Shown: piece after piece, positions 14,846-21,440 of the stretch
Layout of the letters: each line of letters begins with the position of its first letter
Numbering within the stretch: position 1 is the stretch's first letter
Assembly (NCBI GenBank): GCA_946478775.1
Contig: CAMLDR010000048.1
Span: 1 to 24,689, forward strand
Origin: an uncultured Flavobacteriales bacterium
GTDB lineage: Bacteria; Bacteroidota; Bacteroidia; Flavobacteriales; Crocinitomicaceae
DNA: 24,689 nt
Reading direction: 5' to 3'
Position numbers and translations under genes: made by a program
The notes under the pieces: generated by a model
What the model was told of the DNA's origin: nothing
Seen by the model: the letters and a program-made list of their open reading frames with translations, nothing else
The model's database searches: none

Positions 14846-15538
14846 TCAATTTAAATTAAATGTAACAGGTAAAGAAAAGAGACAGGGAGCCGGAACTCCT
14901 TTTCGGTAAGCTGGCTTAAATTTCGGCAACCTTTTAACGCACCTGAATGCTTCGCGAGCCAACAGAAAATCAACTCCTTTCACAACTTTTATACAAGTGA
15001 TGCTTCCGTCTGCCTCCACAATAAATTGAAGATAGACCTTACCTACTATTCCTCTTTCAAGGGCAACTTGGGGATAGATAATATGGTCACTTAAAAACCG
15101 CGACATGGCGTTCATTCCCCCGGGAAATTCAGGGGTTGAATCTAAAGTAAAGACATCAATATCTTTTTTGTCCGAACCGGTACATGTAATTGATTGTTCA
15201 GCCTGAAATTTGTCAAGAATCATTTTCTCCGCTTCCGGTGTGATCTTCTCAAAAACAGACGTTCCTGGACTTTTTTTTGAAATGCTCAAATCAGTTATTT
15301 CAAGGGAAACAAAATCCGGGTGTTTAATTGTTAACGGACCTTTTTGTTCAGATGAATACTCAAAAAACCCTCTTTTGTCAAAATGACCAAGCTCTGCGTC
15401 ATTAAAGTAAACTACAAATTCACTTTTGTCATAACCATAGTAATCAGCATCTCCGGACAAGCGAAGAATTCCCGTTTTCTGCAGGAAGCTAAAGAAAGGA
15501 AGTGAAACTGCGATAAAGGTGATTAGAGTGATTCTCAT
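14846..15538 (-). CDS. TonB C-terminal domain protein, exported
   Basis: A 230-residue protein with an N-terminal hydrophobic signal (about 1-19) and a TonB-C domain at about 137-230: E-F-P-G-G-M-N-A-M-S-R-F-L, YPQVALERGIVGKVYLQFIVEADGSI, KVVKGVD, EAFRCVKRLPKFKPA and GVPAPCLFSLPVTF. This is the pattern of Bacteroidota TonB-family proteins. It lacks the long Pro-rich linker of classical TonB, and residues 20-135 look like a globular periplasmic module. It may be an exported TonB-like protein rather than the main energy transducer. Its start overlaps the stop of the upstream lipoprotein gene by four bases (ATGA), so the two are coupled. Confidence 0.8.
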   Translation of the reverse strand: MRITLITFIAVSLPFFSFLQKTGILRLSGDADYYGYDKSEFVVYFNDAELGHFDKRGFFEYSSEQKGPLTIKHPDFVSLEITDLSISKKSPGTSVFEKITPEAEKMILDKFQAEQSITCTGSDKKDIDVFTLDSTPEFPGGMNAMSRFLSDHIIYPQVALERGIVGKVYLQFIVEADGSITCIKVVKGVDFLLAREAFRCVKRLPKFKPAYRKGVPAPCLFSLPVTFNLN

Positions 15539-16095
15539 TTAACCCGTTTCAAAGTAAATGGCTCTATGTGAATGATATCACTTTTATAGTAACTGTCGAT
15601 TTTTTTATCGTCAATCGTTACCGAGTAGGAATCGGTGATCTCTCCGGTTTCTTCATCCACGTTGGAATTCGTGGTTACTTCCGAAAAGAAAGGTTTCAAT
15701 TGTTCGGCAGTTACTTCCGTTTTTGCATTCATCGAATGCAGTTCCAGGTCTTTCCCTTTCTTAATGACTTTGAAAACATTCAAAACAGGTGCTTTGCCCA
15801 TACACAGGTAATATTGTTTCCCTAATTTGTTCACAGAAATCGAATCGTTGATCTTCATGTGAGAATCGCCTTCACCGCTGTTCATGATCAATTCATCAGA
15901 CTTGATCTCAACAGTTGTTTTCAACTCTGCACCCTCCATCATTCCCTGGAAACTTTCCGGGTAGATCAGTTCGTATTTCCCGATCATGGCTTTTGGAAAA
16001 GCTTTTTCTGCCTTTCCGGGGGCATTCGTTGATGTAATAATGGTGCAGGAATTCAAAAAGATCAGCAACCCGGTAATATATAATGCAATTTTCAT
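15535..16095 (-). CDS. Lipoprotein, function unknown
   Basis: About 186 residues from the ATG at 16095, with signal peptide MKIALYITGLLIFLNSC and the lipidated Cys at residue 17. The frame continues upstream to an ATG at 16149, but the 18 extra residues would spoil the lipoprotein signal, so the internal start is preferred. The mature protein reads as beta-rich (KYELIYPESFQGMMEGAELKTTVEIKSDELIM and later strands), with no family I can name. It overlaps the TonB-C gene by four bases and lies downstream of a perfect palindromic terminator after gcvH, so it likely has its own promoter. TATTTTTA on the minus strand at 16117-16110 is a weak candidate. Confidence 0.75.
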   Translation of the reverse strand: MKIALYITGLLIFLNSCTIITSTNAPGKAEKAFPKAMIGKYELIYPESFQGMMEGAELKTTVEIKSDELIMNSGEGDSHMKINDSISVNKLGKQYYLCMGKAPVLNVFKVIKKGKDLELHSMNAKTEVTAEQLKPFFSEVTTNSNVDEETGEITDSYSVTIDDKKIDSYYKSDIIHIEPFTLKRVK

Positions 16096-16168
16096 CAGAC
16101 AATTTTTAATAAAAATACGACTTAAAATGAGTTGGGCGCTGAATTTCAAAAATCGTGCCCATGTAAAA

Positions 16169-16202
16169 TAAGCAGGGGCGAAAAATTTTTCGCCCCTGCT
16201 TA
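16169..16202 (-). terminator. Perfect 34-bp palindrome, terminator of gcvH
   Basis: The two halves, each 17 bases (TAAGCAGGGGCGAAAAA and its complement), form an uninterrupted palindrome followed on the minus strand by TTTTAC. It lies 24 bases after the gcvH stop and ends the gcvH transcript before the lipoprotein gene. Confidence 0.8.
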
Positions 16203-16225
16203 ATATTATTTGATTGTAAGATGAA

Positions 16226-16603
16226 TTATCCTACCAATGCCTGGTATCCTGCAGCATCAAGCAAACCGTCAATTTCGGAAGGATTAGTCAATTTTACTTT
16301 AATCATCCAGCCATCTCCATAAGGATCTTTGTTTACTGCTTCCGGAGTTCTTTCCAAACCTTCGTTGAATTCAATGATTTCACCCGAAACCGGCATGAAC
16401 AGATCAGAAACCGTTTTAACCGCCTCCACAGAACCGAAAACTTCTTCCTGGTCCATTGTTTCACCTACCGTTTCGATTTCAACATATACGATATCTCCTA
16501 ATTCACCCTGGGCGAAATCAGTAATACCGATCGTTGCAACATCACCTTCAACACTTACCCACTCGTGGTCTTTTGTGTATTTTAAATTTGCTGGAATATT
16601 CAT
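16226..16603 (-). CDS. gcvH: Glycine cleavage system H protein
   Basis: A 125-residue lipoyl carrier protein that shuttles the aminomethyl group between the P, T and L proteins of glycine cleavage. The lipoylated lysine is K63 in [12 protein letters not shown]-terminal [25 protein letters not shown] and C-terminal [11 protein letters not shown] are all classical. The length is normal. The gene stands alone, with its own consensus promoter and a palindromic terminator; the P and T protein genes are not in the window. Confidence 0.97.
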   Translation of the reverse strand: MNIPANLKYTKDHEWVSVEGDVATIGITDFAQGELGDIVYVEIETVGETMDQEEVFGSVEAVKTVSDLFMPVSGEIIEFNEGLERTPEAVNKDPYGDGWMIKVKLTNPSEIDGLLDAAGYQALVG

Positions 16604-16635
16604 CTTGTTCTTCTTTTAAAGTCTTTTTCTCGGTG

Positions 16636-16668
16636 CAAATGTAATTTTTTTCCGCTAGGAAGGCCAAA
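16636..16668 (-). promoter_or_regulatory. Promoter of gcvH
   Basis: Minus-strand TTTGG (16668-16664) and TACATTTG (16643-16636) are separated by 20 bases, the best-formed Bacteroidota promoter in the window. The predicted start is near 16629, about 25 bases before the ATG. Confidence 0.75.
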
Positions 16669-16711
16669 TACTTTCCTCTTTTTGATCGTCTCTTTTTCAA
16701 TTCCTCCTTTT

Positions 16712-16730
16712 CAATTTTACATTTTCAATT
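16712..16730 (-). repeat. AT-rich repeat upstream of prfB
   Basis: CAATTTTACATTTTCAATT is identical to 17886-17904 and inverted (17 of 19) relative to 17830-17848 on the far side of prfB. It continues into TTCAATT and directly supplies the region of the prfB promoter. Confidence 0.7.
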
Positions 16731-16736
16731 TTCAAT

Positions 16737-16744
16737 TAACTTTG
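16737..16744 (+). promoter_or_regulatory. -7 box of prfB
   Basis: TAACTTTG matches TAnnTTTG exactly and ends four bases before the ATG at 16749. If used, transcription would start at or next to the start codon, giving a leaderless or almost leaderless mRNA. No good -33 box is present; that area is the AT-rich repeat. Confidence 0.5.
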
Positions 16745-16748
16745 CAGT

Positions 16749-17831
16749 ATGGTAAACAGTGACCAACTCAAAGAAATTAATCAGCGCATTGAAGCGATTG
16801 CAACCTATTTGAAAATTCCCGAAAAGGAAATGCACCTGCGTGAAAGTGAATTAAAAACACAGGACCCGGGTTTTTGGGACGATCCCAAGAAAGCGGAAGC
16901 TCAAATGAAAGAAATCCGCGGACTTAAATTCTGGATCGAATCTTATACACGACTGAAATCACAAGCTGAAGACCTGGAAGTGTTGATCGAGTTCGTGAGA
17001 GAAGGAGCAGCCGAAGAATCGGAATGCGATGAAGCATACCAGTCTCTGCTCACTACACTTGACGAAGTAGAATTGAAGAACATGCTTTCCGGTGAGGAAG
17101 ATGCGTTGAGCGCTGTGATCCAGATTACAGCCGGTGCCGGTGGTACGGAAGCCTGTGACTGGGCAGGAATGCTGATGCGTATGTACATCATGTGGGCTGA
17201 AAAAAGCAGGTATAAAGTTAAAGAACTGAACTTTCAGGAAGGTGATGTGGCTGGAATTAAAACGGTTACCCTGGAAATCGAAGGTGAATTTGCTTTTGGT
17301 TATCTGAAAGGTGAAAACGGGATCCACCGCCTGGTTCGGGTAAGTCCTTACAACTCACAGGGAAAACGCATGACTTCGTTTGCTTCCGTATATGTTTATC
17401 CTTCTGTGGACGATACGATCGAGATTTACGTCAATCCGGCAGATATTTCCTTTGAAACTTTCCGTTCGGGCGGTGCAGGTGGACAAAACGTAAACAAGGT
17501 TGAAACGGCGGTTCGTTTACGGCATGCTCCTTCAGGGATTATCATTGAAAACTCGGAATCGCGTTCGCAGTTAGCCAATAAGGAAAAAGCCATGCAGTTA
17601 TTACGCTCTCAGTTATATGAAATTGAATTGCGTAAACGCGCTGAATCAAGAGACGAAATTGAAGCCGGGAAGAAAAAAATTGAATGGGGATCCCAAATCA
17701 GGAGTTACGTACTGGACGATCGACGGGTAAAAGATCACCGGACAGATTATACCGTAAACGATCCGGATAAAGTATTGGACGGAGAGTTATTGCCATTCCT
17801 GAAATCCTATTTGATGATGTACGGAAGCTAA
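16749..17831 (+). CDS. prfB: Peptide chain release factor 2
   Basis: A 360-residue release factor that recognises UGA/UAA and triggers hydrolysis of peptidyl-tRNA. The catalytic G-G-Q is at residues 244-246 ([14 protein letters not shown]). The codon-recognition tripeptide is S-P-Y (199-201) instead of the textbook S-P-F of RF2. I recall this variant from other Bacteroidota, so it is probably a lineage feature. The frame is open from the first ATG, so the programmed +1 frameshift that controls prfB in many bacteria is absent. Flanking AT-rich repeats abut both ends, and the stop codon lies at the edge of the downstream repeat. Confidence 0.96.
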   Translation: MVNSDQLKEINQRIEAIATYLKIPEKEMHLRESELKTQDPGFWDDPKKAEAQMKEIRGLKFWIESYTRLKSQAEDLEVLIEFVREGAAEESECDEAYQSLLTTLDEVELKNMLSGEEDALSAVIQITAGAGGTEACDWAGMLMRMYIMWAEKSRYKVKELNFQEGDVAGIKTVTLEIEGEFAFGYLKGENGIHRLVRVSPYNSQGKRMTSFASVYVYPSVDDTIEIYVNPADISFETFRSGGAGGQNVNKVETAVRLRHAPSGIIIENSESRSQLANKEKAMQLLRSQLYEIELRKRAESRDEIEAGKKKIEWGSQIRSYVLDDRRVKDHRTDYTVNDPDKVLDGELLPFLKSYLMMYGS

Positions 17832-17905
17832 TTGAAAATGTAGAATGGAAAATTGAAAAGTATTTTGAATCTTCCTTCCTCTTGTCAATTTTACATTTTC
17901 AATTA
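17829..17905. repeat. Gene-less inverted repeat between prfB and the ArsC-like gene
   Basis: TAATTGAAAATGTAGAATGG (17829-17848) is inverted relative to 17886-17905 with 18 of 20 matches and a 37-base spacer. The left arm begins at the prfB stop codon TAA, and the right arm ends 12 bases before the next ATG. It resembles cassette A with the internal gene missing. Confidence 0.65.
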
Positions 17906-17917
17906 TCAATTCCTCTT

Positions 17918-18271
17918 ATGAAGACAATCATATACCACAACAACCGCTGTTCAAAAAGCAGGGAAGGCCTTTGTATCCTGGAGGATCTGGGGGCAGATAT
18001 TGAAATCCGCGATTATTTGCTGGTTCCTCCAACTTATGAAGAGCTCGATAACCTGTTGAAGTTGCTTAAAGCAAAACCGCTCGAAATTATTCGTCAGAAA
18101 GAAACCATTTTTCTGGAGAAGTATGCCGGAAAAACGCGTACCCGTAAACAATGGATTCAGGTCCTAATGAAATACCCCATTTTGATCGAACGCCCCATTG
18201 TGGTGCATGGCGACAAGGCCATAATAGGCCGGCCTCCCTCTCTGATCAAAGAGTTGCTTCTACGCAGTTAA
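17918..18271 (+). CDS. ArsC/Spx-family reductase-like protein
   Basis: A thioredoxin-fold protein of 117 residues, the usual ArsC length. The active Cys is C11 in Y-H-N-N-R-C-S-K-S-R-E, followed by ILEDLGADIEIRDYL and the conserved LIERPIVVHGDKAIIGRPP segment that contains the ArsC arginines. Family members reduce arsenate with glutaredoxin, but many, including in Bacteroidota without an ars operon, have other or unknown roles. No arsenic gene is nearby. The frame is open to 17882, but those codons fall within the repeat element, so ATG 17918 is chosen. Confidence 0.88.
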   Translation: MKTIIYHNNRCSKSREGLCILEDLGADIEIRDYLLVPPTYEELDNLLKLLKAKPLEIIRQKETIFLEKYAGKTRTRKQWIQVLMKYPILIERPIVVHGDKAIIGRPPSLIKELLLRS

Positions 18272-18339
18272 AATGTAATCCGGCTTTCTTGTTTTTATAC
18301 TAATTTGACTACTTTTAAAAGGAATCAAAACAAGAGAGT

Positions 18340-18657
18340 ATGTTACGGGATTACGAAACGGTGAGCGAAGCAGTAAACGATCTGAAAAAACGCGGATACA
18401 CCGCAGACCTGTCAATGGAGGCCGAACGGGATTGTTTGGTCTGCAAGGGAACGGCAACTGAATTGTCTCCGGAAGATTTTACGATTGATGAAGTTTATCG
18501 CTTCGAAGGAATGACCGATCCGGGAGATGAAATGATTGTTTATGCCATTTCATCCGAGAGTAAGGATTTAAAAGGAATAGTTGTGAATGCTTTTGGAATG
18601 TATTCCAGTTACAGAGCATCCAAATTAGTGGAGCATTTGACAAGGAATCCTTATTAA
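18340..18657 (+). CDS. Small conserved Bacteroidota protein
   Basis: A 105-residue soluble protein of a family common in Bacteroidota, with the signatures YETVSEAVNDLKKRGYTADL, DFTIDEVYRFEGMTDPGDE and VYAISS. As far as I recall, databases often label such proteins 'phosphoribosylpyrophosphate synthetase', but it is far too short and has no PRPP-binding motif, so that name is unsupported. The function is unknown. It is followed by about 180 bases of non-coding DNA before the arginine decarboxylase leader. Confidence 0.8.
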   Translation: MLRDYETVSEAVNDLKKRGYTADLSMEAERDCLVCKGTATELSPEDFTIDEVYRFEGMTDPGDEMIVYAISSESKDLKGIVVNAFGMYSSYRASKLVEHLTRNPY

Positions 18658-18756
18658 AAGCTTTGTGGAATCCGCTTGTCTTAATCCGGTGATTTAACGG
18701 ATGTAAGGGGGTGTTTTGCTAAAGTCGGAATCTTCCATTTCATCGATTTTTGATTT

Positions 18757-18791
18757 TTTGCCGTCACATCCCAATCTTTACTCTAAATTTG
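18757..18791 (+). promoter_or_regulatory. Promoter of the arginine decarboxylase leader
   Basis: TTTG (18757-18760) and TAAATTTG (18784-18791, exact consensus) are 23 bases apart, slightly wide. The predicted start is near 18797, leaving about 40 bases before the leader peptide ATG. Confidence 0.6.
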
Positions 18792-18796
18792 CACCG

Positions 18797-18827
18797 AATT
18801 ATTCCAGGAATAATTGAGTTGTTTTTT
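18797..18827 (+). promoter_or_regulatory. Hairpin with T-run at the 5' end of the decarboxylase mRNA
   Basis: AATTATTC (18797-18804) pairs perfectly with GAATAATT (18808-18815) across a three-base loop, and TTTTTT follows at 18822-18827. The stem is AT-rich, so it is a weak terminator at best; it may instead protect the 5' end or take part in regulation. Confidence 0.4.
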
Positions 18828-18836
18828 AGAACTTTT

Positions 18837-18878
18837 ATGCAAGATTTCCGTAGGAGGAGTGCAACGTGTAGCGAATGA
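18837..18878 (+). CDS. Putative arginine-rich leader peptide (MQDFRRRSATCSE)
   Basis: A 13-codon frame with ATG at 18837 and TGA at 18876-18878. The stop overlaps the decarboxylase ATG at 18875 (ATGA). Codons 5-7 are CGT AGG AGG, three consecutive arginines, two of them AGG. The AGGAGG hexamer is also a perfect Shine-Dalgarno-like string, but at 17 bases from the decarboxylase ATG it is too far for normal use. Arginine-run leader peptides are a known way of sensing the amino acid before a gene of its metabolism. Translation of this one is inferred, not shown. Confidence 0.45.
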   Translation: MQDFRRRSATCSE

Positions 18879-20275
18879 GAACAAAGTACATTGACCTTAT
18901 CGATCAGACATTTGATTTCCCGCAAGATGAATTTCACTTGAGAGAAGATCGTTTGATGTTTCATGGTATTGATTTGATGCGATTAATTGAAGAATATGGT
19001 ACGCCATTAAAGTTCAATTACCTGCCCCAGATTTCTCACAATATTCAAAGGGCCAAAGGCTGGTTTCGCGAAGCGATGAATAACCTGGGTTATTCGGGAA
19101 ATTACTACTATTCTTACTGCACAAAAAGTTCTCACTTCTCTTTTGTTCTGGACGAGGTCCTAAAGAACGATGTGCATATCGAAACGTCTTCTGCTTTCGA
19201 TATTGATATCGTGAAGAATGTCCTGAATGCGGGAAAACTGAAAGAAGGAAGCTACGTTATTTGCAACGGGTTCAAACCTCCGCAATACATTCAGAACATT
19301 GCAGATTTGATCGAAGATAAAAGATTGAATGTGATTCCTGTGGTAGACAATACTGCAGAAATCCACGATTTGATTGCAGCAACGGGCGAAAATGAATTAA
19401 AGATCGGAATTCGGATTGCTTCCGAGGAAGAACCGAAGTTCGAGTTTTATACCTCCCGTTTGGGGATCCGTTACCGTGAAATCGTTCCTTTTTACAAAGC
19501 ATTCATTCAGGATAATCCGCGTGTACAGATCAAAATGCTTCACTTTTTTATCAATACCGGGATCAACGATACATCATACTACTGGAATGAGCTGACGAAG
19601 TGTTTACGCATCTATTCCGATTTGAAAAAAGTGTGTCCAACACTGGATTCACTGAATATCGGAGGCGGTTTCCCGATCAAGAAGTCTTTGGCTTTTGATT
19701 TTGATTATGCATACATGGTCCGCGAGATCCTCATGCAGGTGAAACGCGTTTGTTCGGACAACGATATTCCGGAACCGAATATTTACACGGAATTCGGATC
19801 ATTTACAGTAGGCGAAAGCGGCGGAGCAATCTTCAATGTATTGCACCAGAAGCAGCAAAACGACCGGGAGAAGTGGAACATGATCGACAGTTCTTTCATG
19901 ACGAACCTTCCGGATACCTGGGCGATCAATCAGCGATTTATCATGCTGGCAATCAATCGCTGGAATGATGATTACGAACGCGTTCTTTTGGGTGGTCTAA
20001 CCTGTGATTCGGACGATTATTACAATTCGGAGCAACATTCAAATGCCATTTACCTTCCCAAATTCGACAAAAATAAACCGCTTTATATTGGATTCTTTAA
20101 CACCGGCGCATACCAGGAAACGATAGGCGGCTACGGTGGCTTAAAGCACTGTTTGATTCCGGAACCGAAACATGTTCTTATTCAGCGTGATGAGCACGGA
20201 AAGATCGTATCGGAGCTGTTTTCCAAAGAACAGACCGCAGATGATTTTATGCGCATTCTCGGATACCAGCCTTAA
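18875..20275 (+). CDS. speA: Arginine decarboxylase (type III PLP fold, Bacteroidota form)
   Basis: A 466-residue PLP enzyme of the alanine-racemase-fold decarboxylase family. The PLP lysine is K84 in Y-S-Y-C-T-K-S-S-H-F. Further landmarks are the SSAFDIDIV strand, the glycine-rich LNIGGGFP phosphate site, EFGSFTVGESGG, and the C-terminal L-T-C-D-S-D-D that supplies the second-subunit Cys/Asp. It should make agmatine from arginine for polyamine synthesis. It is shorter than the classical SpeA of about 630 residues, and annotators may call it diaminopimelate or ornithine/arginine decarboxylase-like. I favour arginine from resemblance to flavobacterial proteins of that name. No agmatinase gene lies in the window. 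An arginine-containing upstream frame overlaps its start. Confidence 0.85.
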   Translation: MRTKYIDLIDQTFDFPQDEFHLREDRLMFHGIDLMRLIEEYGTPLKFNYLPQISHNIQRAKGWFREAMNNLGYSGNYYYSYCTKSSHFSFVLDEVLKNDVHIETSSAFDIDIVKNVLNAGKLKEGSYVICNGFKPPQYIQNIADLIEDKRLNVIPVVDNTAEIHDLIAATGENELKIGIRIASEEEPKFEFYTSRLGIRYREIVPFYKAFIQDNPRVQIKMLHFFINTGINDTSYYWNELTKCLRIYSDLKKVCPTLDSLNIGGGFPIKKSLAFDFDYAYMVREILMQVKRVCSDNDIPEPNIYTEFGSFTVGESGGAIFNVLHQKQQNDREKWNMIDSSFMTNLPDTWAINQRFIMLAINRWNDDYERVLLGGLTCDSDDYYNSEQHSNAIYLPKFDKNKPLYIGFFNTGAYQETIGGYGGLKHCLIPEPKHVLIQRDEHGKIVSELFSKEQTADDFMRILGYQP

Positions 20276-20459
20276 AAGTGCTAAATCGAATTAGTTAGTT
20301 AGTTCTAGGTTTTTAGTTGAAAATGTTGTATTTTTCAGCTTGAATCGGCTCTGTATATAATTCTTTCAGAATCAAATGATTTCTTGAATATTGCATTGCT
20401 AATTCAAACAAAAAGACGAATTAATTAAATTTTAAACAGAGTTTACTAAAAGTTTACAG

Positions 20460-20468
20460 TATTTTTGC
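20460..20468 (+). promoter_or_regulatory. -7 box upstream of the 20516 gene
   Basis: TATTTTTGC matches TAnnTTTG. The predicted start near 20474 leaves about 40 bases of leader. TTTA-type sequence lies in the -33 region without a clear match. The 240-base gap before this gene shows only a GTTA tandem (about 20291-20303) and a weak AGTTGAAAAT hairpin with no T-run. Confidence 0.5.
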
Positions 20469-20515
20469 ACTCTCTTTTAAGAAACGTAAACGAAAAATAA
20501 CAAATCAAGGGAAGA

Positions 20516-20893
20516 ATGACGACACATATTCAGACCATTTACACTGACGACAAAACACCGTTTGCTGATACCGTAAATTCTTGGTTGGAAGGATTGGGCT
20601 TTCATGTTTTACCCTTTCAGGAAAATGAAGAATTAACTGAAAAAATTGACGCTGTTGTTATTTTTCACGACAATCACAACTTTGATAAGCGCACTGCTGA
20701 ACTGCGTGATTTATTTGAAGTACACCAGGCACCGATCCACAAAATTGATTTGAGCGGGACGATGAACGTTGCTCTATCTCACTTATCCTTATTCTTCGAC
20801 CGCACAAAATGCAAAGACGTTTTGTTTATCGGAAGCGAAGGAGTAAAAGAGCATCCGAAAATGCAGTTCTTTAAGGAAAATTGGAATCTGTAA
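20516..20893 (+). CDS. Conserved small protein following arginine decarboxylase, function unknown
   Basis: A 125-residue soluble protein without signal peptide. The centre alternates hydrophobic strands and helices (DAVVIFHDNHNFDKRTAELRDLFEVH, PIHKIDLSGTMNVALSHLSLFF, KDVLFIGSEG), which suggests a small alpha/beta fold. I believe similar proteins sit near this decarboxylase in other flavobacteria, but cannot confirm it here. It has its own -7 box. Its stop codon TAA is separated by only two bases from the left repeat of cassette B. Confidence 0.75.
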   Translation: MTTHIQTIYTDDKTPFADTVNSWLEGLGFHVLPFQENEELTEKIDAVVIFHDNHNFDKRTAELRDLFEVHQAPIHKIDLSGTMNVALSHLSLFFDRTKCKDVLFIGSEGVKEHPKMQFFKENWNL

Positions 20894-20895
20894 AG

Positions 20896-20923
20896 AATTC
20901 AAAATGATGAATTCAAAATTCAA
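20896..20923 (+). repeat. Left inverted repeat of cassette B
   Basis: It matches the reverse complement of 21414-21441 at 24 of 28 positions and contains an internal direct repeat of AATTCAAAAT. Confidence 0.7.
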
Positions 20924-20971
20924 CAAATAATCTCAATAGTTTCTTGCCTTAAGTCCAAAAACTTATCCTGG

Positions 20972-21334
20972 TTACATCCTTTGTTTTGTATTAAGCACAA
21001 TTGAACTTAGAATACGTAATAATTGATTTGCTTCTTTCTCTAGTTTTTTGACTTGGTCAGAATCTAATTCCAAAAAAGCCATTAATAATTCTATCCAATA
21101 AATACTTTCGTTGCATTCCTTTTGCGCAATTGAAATTTTATATACAAAATCTTTCTTGGTGCTGGAATTTTGCGCCTCGCGAATATTCGCCCCAACAGAT
21201 GTGGCTGATCTTGACAATTGTTTTGTCAAAATGTATTCTTTATTTTCTGTAGAAATTGCTTTACAAAACTTAAGACAATCTAAGGCAAATAGAAACGAGC
21301 GATCTTTACTGTCAAATGGTTTATCTTCAGTCAT
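20972..21334 (-). CDS. Four-helix-bundle (S23 / 23S rRNA intervening-sequence family) protein
   Basis: About 120 residues from the ATG at 21334; an upstream frame to 21373 would add 13 lysine-rich residues from probable leader sequence. The family core is YILTKQLSRSATSVGANIREAQNSSTKKDFVYKISIAQKECNESIYW, in several conserved pieces: T-K-Q-L-S-R-S-A, S-V-G-A-N-I-R-E-A, K-D-F-V-Y-K-I-S-I-A and K-E-C-N-E-S-I-Y-W. A closing helix QLLRILSSIVL follows. The other copy at 9989 has the same pieces (TKQLARSA, SVGANLREA, KECDES-YW, QLIRILS) with many changes between. It occupies most of cassette B, and the role of such stand-alone proteins is not known. Confidence 0.85.
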   Translation of the reverse strand: MTEDKPFDSKDRSFLFALDCLKFCKAISTENKEYILTKQLSRSATSVGANIREAQNSSTKKDFVYKISIAQKECNESIYWIELLMAFLELDSDQVKKLEKEANQLLRILSSIVLNTKQRM

Positions 21335-21397
21335 TTTTATATGTTTCTTCTTTAATTTAAGAAAAAATGACACTTATTCCAATAGCTTAAATGAAAA

Positions 21398-21439
21398 TTT
21401 TGCATTCAACCTTTTGCATTTTGCATTCAACCTTTTGAA
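21398..21439. repeat. Two 21-bp tandem units at the right end of cassette B
   Basis: Two copies of TTTTGCATTCAACCTTTTGC plus A (21398-21418 and 21419-21439) are identical at 20 of 21 positions. The second copy makes up most of the right inverted repeat, so the cassette end appears to have been duplicated in tandem. Confidence 0.75.
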
Positions 21440-21440
21440 T

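Noticed and set aside
16096..16149. Upstream ATG (16149) for the minus-strand lipoprotein
   Set aside because: The added 18 residues would precede a complete lipoprotein signal, so the ATG at 16095 is better.
16749..16830. Programmed +1 frameshift in prfB
   Set aside because: The frame is continuous from the ATG and the TTTGA-like string near TAT TTG AAA is in the wrong phase for the known mechanism.
17886..17917. Upstream extension of the ArsC-like frame to 17882
   Set aside because: Those codons are the AT-rich repeat and add nothing typical of the family.
18340..18657. Phosphoribosylpyrophosphate synthetase
   Set aside because: Only 105 residues and no PRPP-binding signature; I treat the usual database label as unsupported.
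20310..20345. Terminator after arginine decarboxylase
   Set aside because: AGTTGAAAAT can pair with ATTTTTCAGCT but only with a wobble and a bulge, and no T-run follows.
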